The notes beneath the pieces were generated by a model, which worked only from the letters and a program-made list of their open reading frames with translations, had not been told where the DNA came from and did not search any database. 64,000 nt of DNA from JAHEGP01 sp963792875. Its GTDB lineage: Bacteria; Pseudomonadota; Gammaproteobacteria; Pseudomonadales; JAHEGP01. Shown piece after piece: positions 1-8,186 of the stretch. The stretch spans positions 1-64,000 of the forward strand of contig CAWBXV010000003.1 of assembly GCA_963792875.1 (NCBI GenBank). The letters are read 5' to 3'. A program made the translations under genes and the position numbers. Every line of letters starts with the position of its first letter. Position 1 is the stretch's first letter.

Positions 1-50
1 TCGGCTAACTGATTGATTCTTGGGGGTAGGGGCAGCCCGAATGTTCACAT

Positions 51-350
51 ATGGATTTTGCGGAAGTCTTGAAAACCCTTGAAAAAGGCCACAATGCGCC
101 CGGGTGGTCGACGAATGGCATGTGCGGTGGCTCGGGCTGCAACCTCTACGTTCGCCGTCCCGGGCAGCTCGATGCCCTCGCCGCGGAGTGCCGGGCCATC
201 CTCGACGCCTGCAATGTAGAGATCGAAACCGAGCGAACCGCGAAAACGGCGCTCGATAACAGGCGCCCCAGCGGGACGGTCGAGTGGCAACTGGCCGCCT
301 CGGGATTCTGGGACGACGATAGTTATCACTCGGGGCATATCGCCTACTAG
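51..350 (+). CDS. hypothetical protein (99 aa), doubtful
   Basis: This open frame has the high third-position G+C expected of coding DNA here, but I recognise no family. It is cysteine-containing near residues 25-30 and has no signal peptide or membrane segment. Its TAG stop (348-350) coincides with the CTAG target of the IS630 element that follows, so the insertion leaves the frame intact. The start is uncertain because no convincing ribosome binding site precedes the ATG. A 143-codon frame on the opposite strand runs into the insertion element and is therefore less likely to be the native gene. Confidence 0.3.
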   Translation: MDFAEVLKTLEKGHNAPGWSTNGMCGGSGCNLYVRRPGQLDALAAECRAILDACNVEIETERTAKTALDNRRPSGTVEWQLAASGFWDDDSYHSGHIAY

Positions 351-1674
351 TACAGCGATGCTTAATAGCCCCACATCAGAATGACCTCTTGGCAAGCTCG
401 TTAGTTTCTGGCACGGTGTGTGCCAAAGAGAGTAGCCACGAGCGAAGTCCAGAATGGGTGTACCGAAGTATCGCATTACGTTGACGGAAGAAGAGCGGGA
501 TGTTTTGAACCGAATTGTTCGTAAACATACGGAAAGTCAGCATGTTGTCACAAGAGCCAAAATCATCCTTCGTGTTGATGAAGACCAGCAGCAGCGTAAG
601 GTCATCGCGGCGAAGTTAGGGGTCGAAGAGCATTTGGTAACCACATGGATAAAGCGCTGGCTTGATAGGAAGGAGTGCGCAGTGATTGAGCGTCTTCAGG
701 ACCTTCCGCGCCCAGGGTCTCCTAGGGTGATCACACCGGAACAATGGTGCCAGATTATCGCCATGTCCTGCGAAAAACCATCGGAGTATGGTTTGCCGAT
801 TACCGATTGGTCGCAACGTGAATTGGCAAAGGCAGTCATCAAGCAAGGGATTGTGGAAGCGATATCGCCGTCGCATCTGGGCAGGGAGTTAAAAAAAGGA
901 CATCCAGCCGCACCGAACCCGCTACTGGCTGAACGCCAAGCCGGATGCGCGCAAAGAGGAGAGGATCACTGAGATCTGCGGGGTGCTACCAGCGTGCTGC
1001 GACTGCGCCTGGGGAGTTGGTCTTGAGTGTTGATGAAGCCAGCGGAATTCAGGCGCTGGAGCGAACCGATGACATATCTGCCCATTGCTCCAGGGAAGCC
1101 CCGGGCGAGGGAATTTGAATATGAGCGCCATGGTACCCAGATCCTGATAGCGGGTATCAATGTGGCGACCGGCAAGGTTCAGGGTATCTGTGGGGAGACC
1201 CGGACAGAAGAGGATTTTGTTGGCTTCATCCGTGGCATGATCCAGAAAAACCCCGCTACAGTGTCTATCATTTCGTCTGTGATCAACTGAATACCCACAA
1301 GTCCGAAAGCCTGGTGAGATTCGTTGCGGATCATTGTGGTGCCGATACTGATCTGGGCGTGAAGGGTAAGTCGGGCATTCTAAAATCGATGGAGACGCGT
1401 GAGCGGTTTCTGAACGACAGAAGTAGGTCCGTCGTGTTTCATTACACGCCGCGACACACTTCCTGGATGAATCAGATTGAAATCTGGTTTGGGATATTGA
1501 TGAGGAAAGTCGTTCGGCGTGGCAATTTCTCTTCACAAGAGGACCTGAAGCAGAAAATTTACGCGTTCATCAAATACTTCAACGAAACAATGGCCAAGCC
1601 ATTCAAGTGGACCTATGAAGGCAAGGTATTGAAGGCCTGATTTGATGAATGATATTTGCACAGCGATGTACTAG
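347..1674 (+). mobile_element. IS630-family insertion sequence (degraded)
   Basis: The element surrounds a broken IS630-type transposase gene. Both ends start with CTAGTACA when read inward (from 347 rightward and from 1674 leftward) and then continue as an imperfect inverted repeat. Both ends lie in a CTAG, which fits the TA-duplicating target preference known for the IS630 family. The length of about 1.33 kb is slightly above a typical IS630 element. Multiple frameshifts in the transposase mean the copy is unlikely to move on its own. Confidence 0.75.
454..1640 (+). pseudogene. IS630-family transposase, multiple frameshifts
   Basis: The first segment (454 to about 895) encodes the N-terminal helix-turn-helix region, with an ISPSHLGR motif. 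The reading frame then changes at the A-run near 891-897 (HRTRYWLNAKPD in the next frame), again before a VDEASGIQALER motif near 1020-1060, and again before the REFEY/RHGTQ region near 1110. A final change occurs before the YHFVCDQLNTHKS region near 1265. The C-terminal part contains the HTSWMNQIEIWF signature that carries the last acidic residue of the DDE catalytic centre. All pieces align in order with an ordinary IS630 transposase, so this is a decayed copy rather than separate genes. No functional product is expected. Confidence 0.85.
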
Positions 1675-1676
1675 GC

Positions 1677-2350
1677 ACATTGGCTTGTAGCCAAGCACTG
1701 GCCGTACACACGACAGATACAAAGTATCTTGATATACTTATCGATGTTCCTGAAGGGCAGGAAATCAAGCAGACCGCCGCTGAACCCTGCTTCATTGGTG
1801 ATTCCTCTTGTAAATAATGATAGTCCAACTTCATATACAGTAATTCCCGGAGGAACGAGCGGAACTTGGGATCTCTGACAGCCCGGAGTATACTATCGGC
1901 AACGTCAGAGCCGTGTTGGGTGACGGGTTCTTCATCGGCATCGACGTCAATACTACGACGGCTGAGACTGAAACACTGGATAAGGTGTTGTAGGCATCTG
2001 GGACCCAGATGCCGTTGATCAATCCTTCCTGAATCCTCACACGGCTTACACTACTCGCGCAATGGCCGACGGTGGCGTTGAAGGCACAGTTATAGGAGCG
2101 GGGGACATACAAAATGGAACGGGCTTCAGTGATTCGGGTATTAGGGCAGATTATCGATATTTCCGGCTTTGACGCTGACTGGAAAATTCAGATTAATGTT
2201 GTCCAGAGCGGGAGTGTTGACGGACAAGAGCAGTACTTTGCAATTCCAGAGGCACGCTTGGTTCCGTTGCCCGCCGCTGCCTGGCTCTTCGGCTCCGGGT
2301 TGCTTGGCTTGGCGGGCGTTGCTCGCAGGCGCAGCAGCGCGAAGGGCTGA
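1677..2350 (+). pseudogene. PEP-CTERM (VPLPA-type) exported protein, decayed
   Basis: The last frame (about 2150-2350) ends with VPLPAAAWLFGSGLLGLAG followed by VARRR. This is a sorting tail of the PEP-CTERM/VPLPA type: a short proline motif, a hydrophobic helix and a basic end. Upstream, plausible coding pieces continue in shifted frames: a signal-peptide-like LACSQALA at about 1685, then pieces near 1825-1875, 1885-1990 and 1990-2150. Each ends in a stop or frame change. The gene abuts the right end of the IS630 element, so the insertion may have separated it from its start codon or promoter. The family is normally secreted and processed by an exosortase; no exosortase gene is visible in this window. 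Confidence 0.7.
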
Positions 2351-2964
2351 TTGGAAGGTGTAAGCCTGTACCATCGCGCAGGGCCACCTGACAGGCGGCT
2401 CTGCGCGAGTTCTTGCGAGGCCAGCTTCGTTGGCATGTCTGTCCCGGTAAAACGGAGCCTTTGCGCGGAAATTTAAATTACCTTGAGTTTGAGTGGTTTC
2501 AGGTCAGGATTGGGCTGTCTTCCGGCCATCAGTCGGTCAACTTCGCGATCGCTTCAATTCGAAACACCCCCCTGTCTTCGCTGCGGGGCAGTCCCTAGGG
2601 CTTCCCCGTCGCTCCTCCAGATGCTTTAACACTCCCCTGCACAACGCCAGCGCTAAAGGGGACAGATTTATTTATTGCCGTAAATAAATCTGTCCCCTTT
2701 GGTTCTCGCTCGATCCCGGCCAGTTCTCCGATTGGCAAATTGCCGCAGTTTTAGCCCGCAGCAGTTGACACGAATACCTGTGACGCAGCGCACGCTTTTT
2801 CTTTAACCTTCGCCATAACACTTTGGCTATAGCGTGACGGCTCCGCCGGTCTAACGTAATGCCAAAGTGGCAACGATGTGTGGGGGCTCCGGCCGCTCGC
2901 CCGATGGCGGTGAGCGGTCGATCGGTGACGCCCCGACCCAGACCATGGCAGAGAGGAACTGACA
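2351..2964. other. gene-free stretch with one REP-like palindrome
   Basis: No credible gene is seen here. The stretch contains the palindrome at 2655-2700 and the leader of the next PEP-CTERM gene. A TGGCAAC at 2868-2874 resembles the -24 part of a sigma-54 promoter but lacks a matching -12 element. Confidence 0.5.
2655..2700. repeat. REP-like palindrome, copy 1
   Basis: Two perfect 20-bp arms (2655-2674 and 2681-2700) flank a 6-nt loop. Each arm carries the GGGGACAGATTTATTT core. The same core occurs at 3953-3999. Sequences of this kind are scattered in gammaproteobacterial genomes and are often associated with REP-associated tyrosine transposases (RAYT). No such transposase is present in this window. 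Confidence 0.85.
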
Positions 2965-3702
2965 ATGTACAGTCGCAAAAGCAATGTGGGCACGGCCGTT
3001 ATGGCGGCATCATTCGCCGCGGGTCTGCTGAACACCGGCGCCGCCTCGGCGGCTACCGCGTCCTGGGATTTCGGGACGCTGGCCAACGGCAATGAGCAGG
3101 GCTACGTGGAGTACGTGGCACCAACAATCAATGGCATCGCGCTGTCCGCCTTCGGCACCACCCGGGTCACCTCCGCTGGGACCGTAGTGAGCGATCCCGT
3201 CGCCGCCTTCGCCTATATGGACGGATACTCCAGCGGCAAACCCGGCGGCCTCGGCGTCTGCAAGGTGCTGACGGCGGGCGACCAGTGCAGCCCCTCAAAC
3301 GACGACAACCTGAGCGTCGGCGAGATCCTCAGGCTGGAGTTCAGCACGCTGGTGCGCATCGACGCGATGACCCTGCGCGACGGCGACCACAATCCGCTGG
3401 GTGACAACGATGGTCTGGAAGAATTTAAAGTGTCCAGCGTCAGCGACGCCGTCATTGCGGCCAACGCGTCCGCAACCAACGGCGTCGCCGACCTCAGCGG
3501 CCTCGGTGCGAATCGGGTGGGGACGACCTTCTGGATTCAGACCCGAATTCTTCCGAACCTGGTGGGTAGCGAATTGGAGTTCGACAAGATCTACCTCGAA
3601 ACGCTGACCGTGACCGCCGTGCCGGTGCCGGCCGCAGCCTGGTTGTTCGGCTCTGGTCTGATGGGCCTGGCGGGTGTCGCCAGAAAGCGGCGCACCGCAT
3701 AA
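2965..3702 (+). CDS. PEP-CTERM/VPLPA-CTERM sorting-domain exported protein
   Basis: The 245-residue product starts with a Sec signal peptide (about residues 1-29, ending TGAASA). The body is rich in Gly, Asn, Asp and Ser, with a conserved-looking segment around LRDGDHNPLGDNDG that suggests a beta-sandwich fold. It ends with VPVPAAAWLFGSGLMGLAG plus a basic tail, the hallmark of exosortase substrates anchored or released at the cell surface during exopolysaccharide production. A GAGAGG sits upstream of the ATG at 2965. The specific role is unknown. The C-terminal tail closely resembles those of the decayed gene upstream and the gene at 7539-8186. Confidence 0.9.
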   Translation: MYSRKSNVGTAVMAASFAAGLLNTGAASAATASWDFGTLANGNEQGYVEYVAPTINGIALSAFGTTRVTSAGTVVSDPVAAFAYMDGYSSGKPGGLGVCKVLTAGDQCSPSNDDNLSVGEILRLEFSTLVRIDAMTLRDGDHNPLGDNDGLEEFKVSSVSDAVIAANASATNGVADLSGLGANRVGTTFWIQTRILPNLVGSELEFDKIYLETLTVTAVPVPAAAWLFGSGLMGLAGVARKRRTA

Positions 3703-3713
3703 CGTGCATCGTG

Positions 3714-3756
3714 AGCGGGTGGGGCCGAGCCGCGACCGTGGTCGGCCCCACCCGCT
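3714..3756. terminator. strong hairpin after the PEP-CTERM gene
   Basis: Two perfect 15-bp GC-rich arms (3714-3728 and 3742-3756) enclose a 13-nt loop, 12 bases after the stop codon. No U-tract follows, so it may be a weak terminator or a transcript-stabilising hairpin. Confidence 0.5.
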
Positions 3757-4282
3757 GCAGCCGGGACCGGATCGAATGACCGGGCCGGCTGCGTCTCCCG
3801 CGGGGCGTACAGAGACCCCACCACCCCGCTCTCGGCACCGCGATGCCGGACCCCGATCTTTACTGCTCAACCCCCTCCTGCAGATGGAACACAAACCGCG
3901 TCACCGTGCCGCTGCCCGGTTGGCAGAGCGTTTACGCGCGCTGAAGGGCGCTAAAGGGGACAGATTTATTTGCTGAGCACAAATAAATCTGTCCCCTTTG
4001 GTTCTTTGGTGTCCCCTTTGGTTCCCCCTTCGGTTTGGGGCCGCCGCCCGGTTGCTTAGCACATGACGATGGCAGACAATCCCTTGAGCATGGAGGGAGT
4101 TATGAGCATGTTGAAGTGTCGCTGTCGCACCCGTCCGGGGCGCCGGGCTGGCGGTGCCGGCCGCGCTCGCCGGAGCTGCCTGACGCAGGGTGCTGGCGGT
4201 GTCGCTGGCGCGCTGGCGGGTCGCAGTGACCCTGTCGGGCACCAGGGTGGCGGGATGCGGCTGAGCCGAGGGGTGGCCCACG
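3757..4282. other. gene-free stretch with a second REP-like palindrome
   Basis: Apart from the palindrome at 3953-3999 and a repeated GTCCCCTTTGGTTC (3991-4004 and 4011-4024), nothing certain is seen. A small frame starting at ATG 4102 behind GGAGGGAG could encode 63 Arg/Gly-rich residues that overlap the next start, but its composition is not protein-like. Confidence 0.4.
3953..3999. repeat. REP-like palindrome, copy 2
   Basis: Perfect 20-bp arms (3953-3972 and 3980-3999) surround a 7-nt loop. The outer 19 bases of each arm match copy 1 at 2655-2700. Both copies are preceded by GCGCT or CGCT and followed by GGTTC. An extra 14-base piece of the right flank (GTCCCCTTTGGTTC) is repeated at 4011-4024, which suggests a partial third copy or slippage. 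Confidence 0.85.
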
Positions 4283-4840
4283 ATGCGATGTGAACCCTGC
4301 AGTGCCTCCAGGGCTGCCGCAGCGGCGCCGCTGCGCGCGGCCCATTGCGCGGCGCCGGGGTGGCGCGTGCTGGCGCTGTGCGCTGCGGCGCTGCTGCAGG
4401 GCTGCGTGCAGATGGCCAGCTCGGCCAGCGTCACCAGCGCCGCCAGCATGATCAGCTCCGCCAGCAGCTCTGAGCTGATCTCCAGCCCCTTCCGCGCGAG
4501 CTCGCGCTCGTCGGGCGAGCAGCAGCAACAGCAGGAGCAGCAACGGCAGCGGCGGGAGATCGAGGGCTATATCATCGTGCTGCTGCAGCGCGGCACGGTC
4601 GCCAGGGAGGCCCTGTACCAGGGTCTGGCCGGCATCGCCGGCCGCTACGGCATCAGCGACTGGGAGGCCGAGCCGGGCCTGTGGCAGGGCGTGGGCGGGG
4701 GCCTGGCCGCCGCCGGCCTCGACGCCGCCCGGGCGGGCGACTACGCGCGCGACTGGTCGGCCGGCGATGCCGAGCGGACGGCGGCGGTGATGCGGGGGTA
4801 CGCGCTGGGGCGTGAGCGGCCGGCGGCAGTGGTGCTGTAG
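4283..4840 (+). CDS. putative lipoprotein with Ser-rich segment
   Basis: The 185-residue product has an N-terminal hydrophobic segment ending in a lipobox-like LLQGC (about residues 37-41), so it is probably lipid-anchored and facing the periplasm. A Ser-rich stretch containing SSPFRASSRSSG and a run of Gln follows. The C-terminal half (from about residue 92) has a conserved-looking YGISDWEAEPG region. The overall architecture resembles an uncharacterised proteobacterial lipoprotein family known from pseudomonads. The ATG at 4283 gives a long positively charged leader, and a GTG at 4367 is too close to the lipobox to be likely. Function is unknown. Confidence 0.6.
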   Translation: MRCEPCSASRAAAAAPLRAAHCAAPGWRVLALCAAALLQGCVQMASSASVTSAASMISSASSSELISSPFRASSRSSGEQQQQQEQQRQRREIEGYIIVLLQRGTVAREALYQGLAGIAGRYGISDWEAEPGLWQGVGGGLAAAGLDAARAGDYARDWSAGDAERTAAVMRGYALGRERPAAVVL

Positions 4841-5236
4841 GGCGGGGCGGGCGGCTGCATCGCCAGGCCCTTTAATGATCGGGGGCGATAAGGTGGGTGT
4901 CGAGATTTTTTACAGTTGATGGATGGGGCGGGGGCTGCGAATCTTTTGCTGTCGGGGTGCGGTTTGGGGATAATGGCGCAGGAGTTGGGTTGAGGTTGTT
5001 GCGTCAGAGAAGGTTGTAATATCAGGATGGTAGTGGTCTCTGCTCGCGTGGCTGGGGGTAGATTGCGAATCTATACATGACCCCGTAGATTGTCGAAATA
5101 TTTTACACAATGGCATGGATGAGAGATGCTGCCATTGATCAATTGTATTGATATATAAGGAAAAGGCGCGGATGGCACGATATTTGTAATATCATATTTG
5201 TCAGGGTGGTTTTTGATGTTTGGTTGGGGGATGACA
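4841..5236. other. intergenic region carrying a sigma-54 promoter candidate
   Basis: This stretch is clearly more A+T-rich than its surroundings from about 4900 on. No gene is seen. It contains the sigma-54-like promoter at 5173-5188. Confidence 0.5.
5173..5188 (+). promoter_or_regulatory. candidate sigma-54 (-24/-12) promoter
   Basis: TGGCACG followed by four bases and TTGTA matches the RpoN consensus (TGGCACG-N4-TTGCA) at all but one position, with the correct GG-to-G(C) spacing. Transcription would begin near 5198-5200, giving a leader of about 38 nt before the ATG at 5237. This excludes the longer in-frame start at 5198. PEP-CTERM genes are known to be controlled by the PrsK/PrsR/RpoN system in Zoogloea-type bacteria, which makes the site biologically sensible. 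Confidence 0.6.
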
Positions 5237-5854
5237 ATGAGCTTATTTCAGAAGGTTGCTGCAATTTCTTTTTCTATGCTGTTGGCCGGTGTGGCGAACG
5301 CGACGACTGTCTACACGTTTAATGCGACGGAAGTTGGCGCTTTCGGTGCTGGTCCGTATGGAACGGTTACACTCGAGCAGACCGGGGGTGACGTAAACGT
5401 TAGGGTAGATCTGCGTTCCGATTTGAACTTCGTGACGACGGGTGGACCGCACTCGACTTTCTCGTTCATGGTAGACGATGCCGAGGCGGCTGATGTAACC
5501 AACATCCTGTTCAGCGGGAGTTCAAACGCGAACTACACCGTGGTGGCGCCTGGGCAAAACGAGCCGTACGGCATGTTTACCCTGGCGGTTGATTGCACCG
5601 GGTCGGGTTGCTCTAACGGTGCAGGTGGGCAGATTGTGGATCCGCTGACATTCACTGTTCTCAATGCGGTAGAGGCGGATTTTGCCAATCAGCTAAGTAG
5701 CAAAGGCGCGTATTTTGCGGCCGATGTGATTTGCATTAGCGGGAGTTGCAACGGTGCCACCGGTGCGATAGGTGTTGTGCCGCTGCCGGGAGCCATAGGG
5801 CTATTCGGCATCGCTTTGGCTGGATTGGGCGTGGCGCGTCGAAACAAGAAGTAA
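5237..5854 (+). CDS. PEP-CTERM sorting-domain exported protein
   Basis: The 205-residue product begins with a signal peptide (about residues 1-22, ending GVANA). The body is rich in Thr, Gly and Val and carries two Cys pairs (CTGSGC and CISGSC). It ends with a VPLPGAIGLFGIALAGLG-type tail and a basic end, placing it in the PEP-CTERM family. I chose ATG 5237 because a GGGGG lies six bases upstream and the predicted sigma-54 transcript starts near 5198; ATG 5231 is an alternative. Its base composition is less GC-rich than that of its neighbours, which hints at a different history. It is probably a surface or biofilm protein; no specific function can be given. Confidence 0.88.
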   Translation: MSLFQKVAAISFSMLLAGVANATTVYTFNATEVGAFGAGPYGTVTLEQTGGDVNVRVDLRSDLNFVTTGGPHSTFSFMVDDAEAADVTNILFSGSSNANYTVVAPGQNEPYGMFTLAVDCTGSGCSNGAGGQIVDPLTFTVLNAVEADFANQLSSKGAYFAADVICISGSCNGATGAIGVVPLPGAIGLFGIALAGLGVARRNKK

Positions 5855-5897
5855 AAAAACAAAGGGGGCCAAGACCTGCTGAACCTGCTGACCTGTA

Positions 5898-5930
5898 CCA
5901 TCCACCCCGAGCCATCAGGCTCGGTGATGG
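5898..5930. terminator. hairpin between convergent genes
   Basis: CCGAGCC (5907-5913) pairs with GGCTCGG (5918-5924) around a 4-nt loop. CCATC (5898-5902) can pair with GATGG (5926-5930) below it. It lies behind the PEP-CTERM gene and before the end of the oppositely oriented epimerase gene. No long U-run follows. Confidence 0.45.
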
Positions 5931-6128
5931 GTCTTGTGCCCTCTTATTCAGTCGCTACCAGCGCCCCACGGTATCAACCCCCCCCCCTCATCCTGATTAC
6001 CCCAGCCAGCGCTACCCTGACGGAGGTGGCGGCGCCCTAGGCCTCCCGCCACGCCCACTCCGATCCCAGGGTCAACCGCAAACGGGTGGAGGCCCTGCGA
6101 TAGCTGTCGGCAGCCCCCGGCCCCCGAC

Positions 6129-7169
6129 TCAAGTCTCCGACAGCGATGCCCCGTCGGCCGCCACCGGCGTCGGGATCAGTCGGCCCAAGCGCCCCGGCTC
6201 GACGTGGCCGGCCCGGGCCAGCCAGCGCAGGGAATCGGCCAGGGTGGTGTCCAGGTCGCGGAAGCGGAAGTCCAGGGTGCGCTCCAGCTTGGCGTTGTCC
6301 AGGATCTTCCAGTCGGTGGCGTAGACCGAGCCCTCGTGGCTGACCGGTGCCTCGATGGTGATCGCGTGGCGAAGCAGGTCCGCCAGGCGCCCGATCAGGC
6401 GCAGCAGTGGGGCGGGGATCGGGTAGGTCAGCTTGTTCAGGCCGGTGAGCTGCTCGATCCGGCGCACCAGGTCCCGCCACTCGATGTAGTGGCCGCCCAG
6501 GGGATAGCGGCCGGGCGCGGCGTCGGACTCCAGCAGCAGGCGGTGGGCCAGGGCCACGTCCCGCACGTCCACGAACTGGGTGCCGCTGACGCTGATGGGG
6601 ATGACCCGCCCCAGGTAGATCACCAGGCCCTGGTGGGGCTCGGTGAGGGTGGGGGAGTCGGGGCCGATGATGCCGGCCGGGTGGGTGATGTACACCGGCG
6701 CGCCCTGCTCCTGCAGCTCCCGCACGAAGTGCTCGCTGGCCAGCTTGGAGCGGCCGTAGGCGCTCTCGGCGGTGCCCAGGGGGGCGTGCTCGTCCAGGGC
6801 TTCGGCGCGGGGGTCGTAGAGGGCGGTGACGCTGGACACGTGCACGGTGCGCAGGCCGAGCCGGGCGGCGCCCCCCACCACCAGGCGGGTGCCCTGGACG
6901 TTGGTCTCGTAGACGCGGCCGGCGTCCCGGGCGTTGGTGGAGACCATGGCGGCGCTGTGGATGACGGCGTCGCAGCCCTCCAGCGCCCGCTCGACGGCGG
7001 CTTCGTCGGTGACGTCGCCCACCACGTGGTCGAGCGCCCGGGCGCCGTAGAGGCCGCGCATCTTGTCGGCGCTGCGCACCAGCAGTTTGACCTCGTGGCC
7101 GGCGTCCAGCAGAGCCCGGGCGCTGTGGTAGCCGACAAAGCCCGTGCCGCCGGTAATCAGTACTCGCAT
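6129..7169 (-). CDS. NAD-dependent epimerase/dehydratase (extended SDR), copy A
   Basis: The 346-residue product has the Rossmann motif GGTGFVGYHSA at the very N-terminus and the SDR catalytic YGRSK (YxxxK) in the middle. It therefore should oxidise or reduce a hydroxyl or keto group using NAD(P) in the cytoplasm; the substrate is unknown. The start at 7169 is preceded by AGGGGGAAA, and a longer upstream frame has no such site. A clear paralogue lies at 10162-11211 in the same orientation, matching through most of its length (for example HEGSVYATDWKILDNAKLER against HEGTVYATNWKLLDNAKLER). The two probably arose by duplication. Confidence 0.9.
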   Translation of the reverse strand: MRVLITGGTGFVGYHSARALLDAGHEVKLLVRSADKMRGLYGARALDHVVGDVTDEAAVERALEGCDAVIHSAAMVSTNARDAGRVYETNVQGTRLVVGGAARLGLRTVHVSSVTALYDPRAEALDEHAPLGTAESAYGRSKLASEHFVRELQEQGAPVYITHPAGIIGPDSPTLTEPHQGLVIYLGRVIPISVSGTQFVDVRDVALAHRLLLESDAAPGRYPLGGHYIEWRDLVRRIEQLTGLNKLTYPIPAPLLRLIGRLADLLRHAITIEAPVSHEGSVYATDWKILDNAKLERTLDFRFRDLDTTLADSLRWLARAGHVEPGRLGRLIPTPVAADGASLSET

Positions 7170-7538
7170 GGTTTTCCCCCTGTCAATGCGGCGCAGCGGG
7201 CCGGTGGCCGGCTGCGAGGTCGCGCAATATACCATCCCGCGCACCACCTCACTACGCGGCATCGCGGCCAGCGGTGCAAATAGTGTCAGCGGCCGGGCAG
7301 TGCGAGTTGTAGCGGGGGATCGGGGGCGGGCATCGCAGCCGCTTGGGCGCCAGGCGAAACGGGGGAGACCGCCGGGCGTGCGCGCTTGCGGGCAATGCCG
7401 CACCAGCAGGCAGGCTGAGCTGATGCGGCGAACGAGAGGGGACGAGTCCAGACCTGCGCCGTCAACGCCGGGCCGTCAGGCGCGGCGTTGCAGCTGCCGC
7501 CAGCGCCGCACTCGATCTCGGCGCCGCGGCGTCGCAGC
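7170..7538. other. gene-free spacer
   Basis: This GC-rich spacer lies between the epimerase start and the end of the next minus-strand gene. It should contain the epimerase promoter, but I cannot place one. Nothing else is seen. Confidence 0.4.
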
Positions 7539-8186
7539 TTACCCCCGCCTTCTGATGGCGGCAGCCAGCCCCAGCAGGGCGGAGCCGAACAGCCACGCCG
7601 CGGCCGGGGCGGGCACGGCCGTGGCGCGCACGAAGCCGACGTAGTCGTCGTGGTTGTCGTCGGGGCCGGCGCCGCCGTCGTCCAGGGTGATCAGGGCGAT
7701 GTCGGTAGGGGTCGCGGAGAGCTTGCCGTCCGCAGTCAGGTAGCCGAAGGCGATGCTCTTGATGAGGTCGTCGCTGCCGGGCAGCAGGGTGCCGCTGAAG
7801 CCGCTGGAGGTGAAGGACAGCTGGATAGCGCCGGCGCTGGCCTGCGCGTAGCTGAGCAGCGGCGAGCCGAAGCCCGGAAAGGCCACGGGGCCGCCGCCGA
7901 TGGCGACGTTGTCGATCTCCGTGTGGCTGAAGCCGCCGGCGTGCAGGGTGTTGCGGTAGCCCGACTCCGACCCCCAGTAGAAGAACTCCAGGGTGACATT
8001 GTCGGCAGTGGTGCTGAGGATGCCCCGATTGCTGGTGTTGCCCTCCAGGGGGTGCAGCACGTCGTTGCTCGATGGGATGGCCAGGTCGGTGCCGCCGCTG
8101 ATCTGCAGCAGGGCGGCGGCCTGGCTGGTGCTGACGCCGGCAGCCAGCAGCAGGGCGGCGGTCAGGAGATGTCTGGTGGTTGGCAT
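7539..8186 (-). CDS. PEP-CTERM/VPLPA-CTERM exported protein
   Basis: The 215-residue product has a signal peptide (about residues 1-23, MPTTRHLL to STSQA). Its body includes a FFYWGSESGYRNTL segment and a cluster of acidic residues (LDDGGAGPDDNHDD). It ends in VPAPAAAWLFGSALLGLAA plus IRRRG, an exosortase sorting tail. The ATG at 8186 is preceded by GAGGCG and starts directly at the signal peptide; the in-frame ATG at 8267 would add an unlikely Arg-rich leader. A candidate sigma-54 promoter lies upstream. The substrate or partner is unknown. Confidence 0.88.
   Translation of the reverse strand: MPTTRHLLTAALLLAAGVSTSQAAALLQISGGTDLAIPSSNDVLHPLEGNTSNRGILSTTADNVTLEFFYWGSESGYRNTLHAGGFSHTEIDNVAIGGGPVAFPGFGSPLLSYAQASAGAIQLSFTSSGFSGTLLPGSDDLIKSIAFGYLTADGKLSATPTDIALITLDDGGAGPDDNHDDYVGFVRATAVPAPAAAWLFGSALLGLAAAIRRRG

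Noticed and set aside
45..476. A 143-codon minus-strand frame over the left end of the window
   Set aside because: It begins inside the IS630 element and crosses its boundary, so it cannot be an original gene. No family is recognised.
2868..2882. Sigma-54-like TGGCAAC upstream of the PEP-CTERM gene at 2965
   Set aside because: The expected -12 element reads TGTG instead of TTGC, so the GC is missing at the required spacing.
4102..4293. Small Arg/Gly-rich frame behind a GGAGGGAG site
   Set aside because: The start signals are good, but the composition is unlike a folded protein. Neighbouring frames are no better, so it is not called as a gene.
6204..7283. A 359-codon plus-strand frame across the first epimerase gene
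   Set aside because: It is Gly/Val/Gln-rich antisense shadow of a gene with clear SDR motifs. The same happens over the second epimerase at 10243-11271.
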